Source: Thiohalocapsa sp. ML1 (GTDB lineage Bacteria; Pseudomonadota; Gammaproteobacteria; Chromatiales; Chromatiaceae). Taken from it: DNA of 54,113 bases. Under the pieces are notes generated by a model. That model searched no databases, was not told where the DNA came from, and saw only the letters and a program-made list of their open reading frames with translations. Shown piece by piece: positions 49,478-54,113 of the stretch. A program made the translations under genes and the position numbers. Location: assembly GCF_001469165.1 (NCBI RefSeq), contig NZ_JABX01000041.1, positions 1 to 54,113 on the forward strand, in the 5' to 3' direction. Numbering within the stretch: position 1 is the stretch's first letter; every line of letters begins with the position of its first letter.

Positions 49478-50371
49478 ATGACTTCCGCCAAGGTTCTCCA
49501 AGACAAGCTCGACTGGACACGGGACGGCGCGGACTGGCCGAACCGCGATGCGAGCCGCTTCGTCGAGGCGGGCGGCTTGCGCTGGCACGTGCAGGTGGCG
49601 GGGAGCGGGGCGGTGCTGCTGTTACTGCACGGCACAGCGGCGTCCACGCACTCCTTCGGCGGGCTGCTGCCGCTGCTCGCCGAGCGCTGCACCGTGGTCG
49701 CGCCGGACCTGCCGGGGCATGCCTTCACCGGCACGCCGGGGCCGAAGGAGATCTGCCTGCCGTGCATGGCCGCCGGCGTCGGGGCGCTGCTGCGGGCGCT
49801 CGATCTGGAGCCGGAGGTCGCCGTCGGCCACTCCGCCGGCGCCGCGGTGCTGGTGCGGATGGCCCTGGATGGCGAGATCGAGCCGCGGCTCATCGTGAGC
49901 CTCTCCGGTGCGCTGCTGCCGCTCAAGGGCCTCGCCGGCAAGTGGTTCTCGCCAGCGGCCAAGTTCTTTGCCCGCAATTCCTTCCTGCCCAGGTTCGTCT
50001 CCAACGGCGCGCGCCGGGACCCCAAGGGCGTCGTGCGGCTCGCGGACAGCACGGGCTCCCGGCTCACGACCCGCGACATCGACCTCTACCGGCGCCTCAT
50101 CGCCAGCCCGGGCCACCTGGCCGCGGCGCTGAACATGATGGCCAACTGGGACCTGGAGCCGCTGGCTCGCGAGCTGCCCGAGCTGGAACCGGAGCTGCTG
50201 CTGGTCGCCTTCGGCAACGACAAGACGGTGCCGCCAGCGGAAGCCGAGCGCGTGCTCGCCGTGGACCCGCGGGCGCAGTTGAAGCGGGTGGGGGGGTTCG
50301 GCCACCTCGCGCATGAAGAAGACCCGGCCTTTGTGGCGGAGCTGATTTTCGAGGCCATCGGGCTCGACTGA
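49478..50371 (+). CDS. bchO: Magnesium chelatase accessory protein BchO (alpha/beta hydrolase)
   Basis: 297-residue alpha/beta hydrolase that accompanies bchI/bchD in purple bacteria. Oxyanion-hole region LLLLHGTAASTHSFGGLLPLL, nucleophile elbow VAVGHSAGAAVLVRMALDG, a late Asp in VAFGNDKTVPPAEA and the catalytic His in VGGFGHLAHEEDP. The N-terminus LDWTRDGADWPNRDASRFVEAGGLRWHVQ is characteristic of BchO. Its exact reaction is not known. It is third in the bch cluster, separated from bchD by the inverted heptamer arrays. Confidence 0.94.
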   Translation: MTSAKVLQDKLDWTRDGADWPNRDASRFVEAGGLRWHVQVAGSGAVLLLLHGTAASTHSFGGLLPLLAERCTVVAPDLPGHAFTGTPGPKEICLPCMAAGVGALLRALDLEPEVAVGHSAGAAVLVRMALDGEIEPRLIVSLSGALLPLKGLAGKWFSPAAKFFARNSFLPRFVSNGARRDPKGVVRLADSTGSRLTTRDIDLYRRLIASPGHLAAALNMMANWDLEPLARELPELEPELLLVAFGNDKTVPPAEAERVLAVDPRAQLKRVGGFGHLAHEEDPAFVAELIFEAIGLD

Positions 50372-50384
50372 CGGCACGTGGTGA

Positions 50385-50450
50385 AGTTTGAAGGGTGAAG
50401 TTTGAAGGGTGAAGTTTGAAGTTTGAAGGGTGAAGGGTGAAGTTTGAAAG
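50385..50450. repeat. GTTTGAA/GGGTGAA heptamer array after bchO
   Basis: Nine or so tandem 7-bp units alternating GTTTGAA and GGGTGAA, beginning 14 bp after the bchO stop; they are the reverse complement of the array at 44521-44860. The following stretch to 50631 holds a GATCGCGGGCGTC-type dispersed repeat near 50461-50485 and no gene. Confidence 0.92.
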
Positions 50451-50631
50451 GGCGAGCGCGCGGACTGGGATCGCGGGCGTCTCGCCGGCCGCTTGGGTAC
50501 GCCGACTTGAGTCGGCCCGCGCGGCGACAGCGGCACCTCCACCGCCCGGCGTGCGATCGGTTTAAGGCTCTGGCCCTGCGCCGGGATCGCGCTAGACTGC
50601 GGCGCAATCTCCGCAACCGACGCCGGCGGCC

Positions 50632-52518
50632 ATGTCCACCCCCATCTGCGAATCCATCTACGCCATCCCCCGCTGGGGCGAGGGCTACTACGGCGTCAAC
50701 GCCGCGGGCCACCTCGCCGTGCGCCCGGACCCCGCCGCCGCCACCGAGATCGATCTCACCCGGCTCGTGCAGCGCCTGCGCGACGAGGGCCTGTCGCTGC
50801 CGGTGCTGGTGCGCTTCGACGACATCCTGCGCCACCGCGTGCGAGCCATGCGCGCCGCCTTCGAGGCGGCGATGGCCCGCCGCGGCTGGCAAGGCGCCTA
50901 TCGGCCCGTCTATCCGATCAAAGTGAACCAGCAGCGCAGCGTCGTGCGCGCCATCCTGAGCGCCGGCGGCATCGGGCTCGAAGCCGGCAGCAAGCCGGAG
51001 CTGATGGCGGTGCTGGCGCTGGTGCCCGACGGCGAGAACGTCATCTGCAACGGCTACAAGGACCGCGATTACATCCGGCTCGCGCTCATCGGCCGGCGGC
51101 TCGGGCTCAAGGTCCACATCGTCATCGAAAAGCCCTCGGAGCTGGAGCTGGTCATCGAGGAGGCGGCCCGGCTCGGCGTGGAGCCGCTCATCGGCGTGCG
51201 CGCGCGGCTCGCCGCCGCGGCGGCCGGCAATTGGCAGAACAGCGGCGGTGAGCGGGCCAAGTTCGGCCTGTCGGCGCCGCAGGTGCTCGCGCTGGTGGCG
51301 CGGCTTGAGGCCGTCGGCGGGCTCGGCTGGCTTAAGCTGCTGCACGCGCACCTGGGCTCGCAGATCCCGAACCTCGCGGACATCCGCGCCGGCGTCACCG
51401 AGCTGGCGCGCTTCTACACGGCGCTCGCCGAGCGCGGCTGCGCGGTGGAGACGCTCGACATCGGCGGCGGCCTCGGCATCGACTACGAGGGCACGCACAC
51501 CCGCGCCTACTGCTCGGTCAGCTACGGTCTCGACGACTACGCCGACGCCATCATCGACACCGCGGCCGAGGTCTGCCGCGGCGCCGGCCTGCCGGACCCG
51601 AACATCGTCACCGAGTCCGGCCGCGCGCTGGCCGCGCACCATGCCGTGCTGATCACCGACGTGGTGGACCGCGAGCGCGCGAGCGGGCTCGGTGCCTGCG
51701 CGCCCGCGCCCGCCGGCCCGGCCGCGAGCGCGGACCTTGCTGCGCTCGAAGCGGCGCTCGCGGCGGCCGATGCGGCGGCACCGCTGGAGCTCTTCGAGCG
51801 GGCGGAGGCGTCGCTGTTGGCCGCACGTACGGACTTCGCGGCCGGGCGGCTCGACCTCGCCGCGCGCGCCCGTGCGGATGAGGTCTTTGCGGCGCTGTGC
51901 CGGCGCCTGCGCACGCGGCTGTCGCATGCGAGCCGCCGCCAGCGCGAGCTGCTGGAGCGCATCGACGCCGAGCTGGCGGACAAGCTGTTCTGCAACTTCT
52001 CGCTGTTTCAGTCGCTGCCGGACGTCTGGGCCATCGATCAAATCTTCCCCATCGTGCCCTTGCAGCGGCTGGACGAGGTGCCGACCGAGCGCGGCATCGT
52101 GCACGACCTGACCTGCGACTCCGACGGCTGCATCAGCCAGTACGTGGACCAGGACGGCATCGAGGCCAGCCTGCCGGTGCATGCCTTCGACCCGCGCGAG
52201 GAGACCTACCTGCTCGGCGTGTTCCTGGTCGGTGCCTACCAAGAGATCCTCGGCGACATCCACAACCTGTTCGGCGACACCGACGCCGTCAACGTCGCGC
52301 TGGACCCGCAGGCCCCGGACGGCTATCGCCTGTCCGAACCCGAGCGCGGCGACTCCGCCGATGAGCTGCTGAGCTACGTGCACTTCGAGCCCCGGGAGCT
52401 GCTGGCCCGGTACCGCCGCCGCATCGAGGCCGCCGATCTGGAGCGCGGCGAGCGCGAGCGGCTGTACCTGGAGCTAAAGGCGGGGCTGTACGGTTATACC
52501 TACCTGGGGAGTCTTTAA
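50632..52518 (+). CDS. speA: Biosynthetic arginine decarboxylase
   Basis: 628-residue PLP-dependent decarboxylase that makes agmatine for polyamine synthesis. Motifs: YRPVYPIKVNQQRSVVRAIL (PLP Lys), GLEAGSKPEL, LLHAHLGSQIPNL, LDIGGGLGIDYEGTHT and the active-site segment CDSDGCISQY near the C-terminus. Length and start (MSTPICESIYAIPRWGEGYY) match the family. It stands alone; the agmatinase gene is not nearby. A GGGCC heptamer array begins at its stop codon. Confidence 0.96.
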   Translation: MSTPICESIYAIPRWGEGYYGVNAAGHLAVRPDPAAATEIDLTRLVQRLRDEGLSLPVLVRFDDILRHRVRAMRAAFEAAMARRGWQGAYRPVYPIKVNQQRSVVRAILSAGGIGLEAGSKPELMAVLALVPDGENVICNGYKDRDYIRLALIGRRLGLKVHIVIEKPSELELVIEEAARLGVEPLIGVRARLAAAAAGNWQNSGGERAKFGLSAPQVLALVARLEAVGGLGWLKLLHAHLGSQIPNLADIRAGVTELARFYTALAERGCAVETLDIGGGLGIDYEGTHTRAYCSVSYGLDDYADAIIDTAAEVCRGAGLPDPNIVTESGRALAAHHAVLITDVVDRERASGLGACAPAPAGPAASADLAALEAALAAADAAAPLELFERAEASLLAARTDFAAGRLDLAARARADEVFAALCRRLRTRLSHASRRQRELLERIDAELADKLFCNFSLFQSLPDVWAIDQIFPIVPLQRLDEVPTERGIVHDLTCDSDGCISQYVDQDGIEASLPVHAFDPREETYLLGVFLVGAYQEILGDIHNLFGDTDAVNVALDPQAPDGYRLSEPERGDSADELLSYVHFEPRELLARYRRRIEAADLERGERERLYLELKAGLYGYTYLGSL

Positions 52519-52564
52519 GGGCTGAGGGCCAAGGGCCAAGGGCCGAGGGCCGAGGGCTGAGGGC
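52518..52564. repeat. GGGCCAA/GGGCCGA heptamer array after speA
   Basis: Six 7-bp units (GGGCTGA, GGGCCAA twice, GGGCCGA twice, GGGCTGA) starting immediately after the speA TAA. Only the purine-rich direction is present here. Confidence 0.92.
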
Positions 52565-52651
52565 GGACGATCGGTCGCGCAAGCGGGGCTCGTGAACGGG
52601 CGCGGCAACACCACATTCACGGGACTGAAGAGAACGCTGGGGACCTTGCGA

Positions 52652-53854
52652 ATGATGAGCTTCCGCTTAAGCCGGCCGCGCGCTCGCGAGCGCCTCTGGC
52701 TGCTCGCGCTGGCGGCGAGCGCCGCCTCGTTCGCCGCCTCGTTCGCCGCCGCGGAGACGGTCCCGGTGACCCTCGCCGAGGTGCAGCGCGAGGCGTTGCG
52801 CGAGCAGACCATGCTCTCCGGCACCACCGTCGCCCCGCGGCGAGCGGCGCTGTCGCCGAAGGTGGACGGGCTGGTGACGGAGCTGTTCGTGGACGAAGGC
52901 AGCCTGGTGGAGCAGGGCGACCCGATCCTGACCCTCGATGACCGGCTGGAGGCTCACACCGTGGACGCCGCCGCCGCGCGCGTGCAGGAGGCGGAGGCCA
53001 ACCACCGGGACGCGGTCCGCATCCGCGACGAGCTGCTGCGCCTCAAGCAAGGCCGGCACGCGTCGGAGACCGACATCCGCTCCGCCGAGGCGCGGGTGGA
53101 TATCGCCGCGGCGGCGCTCGCCGCCGAGCGGGCGGCGCTGGCGAGCGCCGAAGAGATCCGGCGCCGGCATCGGCTCGCCGCGCCCTTCGCCGGCATGATC
53201 GTCGCACGCGAGGTCGAGGTGGGCGAGTGGGCGAAGCGCGACGAGGCGGCGGTGGAGCTGGTGGCGCTGGACCGGCTGCGCATCCGCGCGACGCTGCCGC
53301 AGGCCGACTACACCCGGGTCAGCCGCGGCGCGACGGCCGAGGTGCGCTTCGATGCGCTGCCGCAGCAGACCTTCTCCGGCAAGGTGTTCGCCCGCGTGGC
53401 CGCCGGCGACGCCCGCTCGCGCACCTTTCCGGTGCTCATCGACCTCCCGAACCCGGAGCGACGCCTCGCGCCCGGCATGTCCGCGCGGGTGCGCGTGGAC
53501 CTGAACGGGGCCGAGGACAGCGTGCTGACGGTGCCGCGGGACGCCGTCGTCGCCAAGGCCGACGGCAGCCGCGAGGTCTGGCGCGTGCGCGAGGAGGACG
53601 GCATCCTCAAGGCCTACCCGGTGTCGGTCGAGACCGGCCGCGCCAATGGCGACCGGCTGGAGATCCTGTCCGGCGACCTGGCCGACGGCGACCGGCTGGT
53701 GCTGCTCGGCAACGAGTCGCTGCGCCCCGGCCAGAGCATCGCCCCGCAGCCGGCGCCGCCACGCGTGGACAGCGCCGAGACCGCGGCGAAAGAGCCAACG
53801 AGCGTGAGCACTTCGTCCCAAGCCCAAGCAGTCAAGTCAACCACTTTACCATAA
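52652..53854 (+). CDS. Periplasmic adaptor of an efflux pump (membrane fusion protein)
   Basis: 400-residue HlyD/AcrA-type adaptor. A signal peptide (about residues 10-34, LWLLALAASAASFAASFAAAE) is followed by a barrel-sandwich lipoyl half (RRAALSPKVDGLVTELFVDEGSLVEQGDPILTLDD), an alpha-helical hairpin (about 105-170, coiled coil) and the second lipoyl half (RLAAPFAGMIVAREVEVGEWAKRD), then a beta-barrel domain (LRIRATLPQADYTRV). The ATG at 52652 has TGGGGA upstream; a GTG at 52592 is the alternative. The RND pump gene expected downstream is not in this window. Confidence 0.92.
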   Translation: MMSFRLSRPRARERLWLLALAASAASFAASFAAAETVPVTLAEVQREALREQTMLSGTTVAPRRAALSPKVDGLVTELFVDEGSLVEQGDPILTLDDRLEAHTVDAAAARVQEAEANHRDAVRIRDELLRLKQGRHASETDIRSAEARVDIAAAALAAERAALASAEEIRRRHRLAAPFAGMIVAREVEVGEWAKRDEAAVELVALDRLRIRATLPQADYTRVSRGATAEVRFDALPQQTFSGKVFARVAAGDARSRTFPVLIDLPNPERRLAPGMSARVRVDLNGAEDSVLTVPRDAVVAKADGSREVWRVREEDGILKAYPVSVETGRANGDRLEILSGDLADGDRLVLLGNESLRPGQSIAPQPAPPRVDSAETAAKEPTSVSTSSQAQAVKSTTLP

Positions 53855-53879
53855 AAGTCGCGCGCAGCGCGCTCCTGAG

Positions 53880-53917
53880 TCTCCCTCTCCCCCTGGGAGA
53901 GTGCCGGGGTGAGGGAA
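53880..53917. repeat. Dispersed CTCTCCC...GGGAGAG hairpin repeat
   Basis: CCCTCTCCCCCTGGGAGAGTGCC then GGGGTGAGGG, a short intergenic repeat type common in high-GC proteobacteria. The CTCTCC/GGGAGAG stem follows the adaptor gene by about 25 bp and may terminate it. Confidence 0.65.
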
Positions 53918-53964
53918 ACGGCCATGGCGAGCAGCGCCTTGACCGACAAGCGGACTCGACACCG

Positions 53965-54113
53965 CGCCGGCACGGACTGGGACCGCCGGCTTTCCAGCCG
54001 GCTTCGCGTGCCGGGGGCTCGATGCCCCCGGCGCGCGATCTGCGGCGCGCGAGCCGAGCGGTTGCCCATGACGCGCCGCCGGGCGGACGACCGCGCATGT
54101 GGCCTTCTGCCAG
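53965..54113. repeat. Further copy of the palindromic 187-bp repeat, cut by the window end
   Basis: Diverged copy of the unit at 43857: GGCACGGACTGGGACCGCCGG, the CCGGCTTTCC hairpin, the CCGGGGGCTCGATGCCCCCGG stem, and the downstream CGCCGCCGGGCGGACGACCGC segment. It shows that the repeat is dispersed, not only tandem. Confidence 0.88.

Noticed and set aside
50086-52383. A 765-residue minus-strand frame opposite bchO and speA
   Set aside because: Antisense to conserved genes; low-complexity composition; no recognisable motif.

Overview
This window looks like chromosomal DNA from a phototrophic gammaproteobacterium, most likely a purple sulfur bacterium (Chromatiales). The evidence is a consecutive bchI-bchD-bchO run (magnesium chelatase subunits I and D plus the BchO accessory hydrolase), a pilMNOPQ operon, and the housekeeping cluster rlmH-maf-rng-yhdP-nitrilase-tldD-(island)-pmbA, whose order is typical of Gammaproteobacteria. 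Most of the DNA is very GC-rich. The genus cannot be fixed from sequence alone.

Layout. 1-4942 (minus): pilMNOPQ, with pilQ ending in a stop codon at the window edge. 5189-10639 (minus): an unrecognised 354-aa protein, a possible decayed secreted protein, lspA, a MazEF/PemIK-type toxin-antitoxin pair, a CbiX-like chelatase, a SOUL haem protein and a family-4 uracil-DNA glycosylase. 10883-12758 (plus): a compact lipid-type operon (CDP-archaeol-synthase-like protein, endo/exonuclease/phosphatase protein, CDP-alcohol phosphatidyltransferase). 13027-14161 (minus): an aspartic protease and a DUF4332 protein. 14423-24767 (plus): TPR protein, rlmH, maf, rng, yhdP, nitrilase-family amidohydrolase, tldD. 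24768-41520: an accessory region. 41662-43619 (plus): pmbA and two small proteins. 43620-44860: a repeat-rich stretch. 44808-46256 (minus): menE-like ligase. 46461-50371 (plus): bchI, bchD, bchO. 50632-53854 (plus): speA and an efflux-type periplasmic adaptor.

The accessory region splits tldD from its partner pmbA. It holds an orphan antitoxin-like gene, one truncated and four complete tandem copies of a recombination-promoting nuclease (Rpn) gene, a 2462-residue protein joining a DEDDh exonuclease to RecQ-like and UvrD-like helicases, a diverged second copy of the tldD 3' end (37131-37277), two AlbA-type ATP-binding proteins and a VapBC pair. The four Rpn paralogues differ in length by exact multiples of seven residues because of a variable C-terminal heptad repeat. 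That matches the published gene-within-a-gene toxin-antitoxin logic of Rpn proteins. I read the region as a defence-type island inserted at the tldD 3' end.

A second theme is intergenic tandem repeats with a period of exactly 7 bp (GGGGCTA, GGGCCAA/GGGCCGA, GAGTACG, GGTGCTA, GTTTGAA/GGGTGAA), plus some 6-bp arrays. They sit directly against stop or start codons. In nearly every case the purine/G-rich version follows a stop in the sense strand and the complementary pyrimidine-rich version precedes a start. Several form long hairpins, and at cbiX-like, rng, tldD and bchO they occupy the place of a Shine-Dalgarno sequence. No rRNA, tRNA, CRISPR array or intact insertion sequence was seen.
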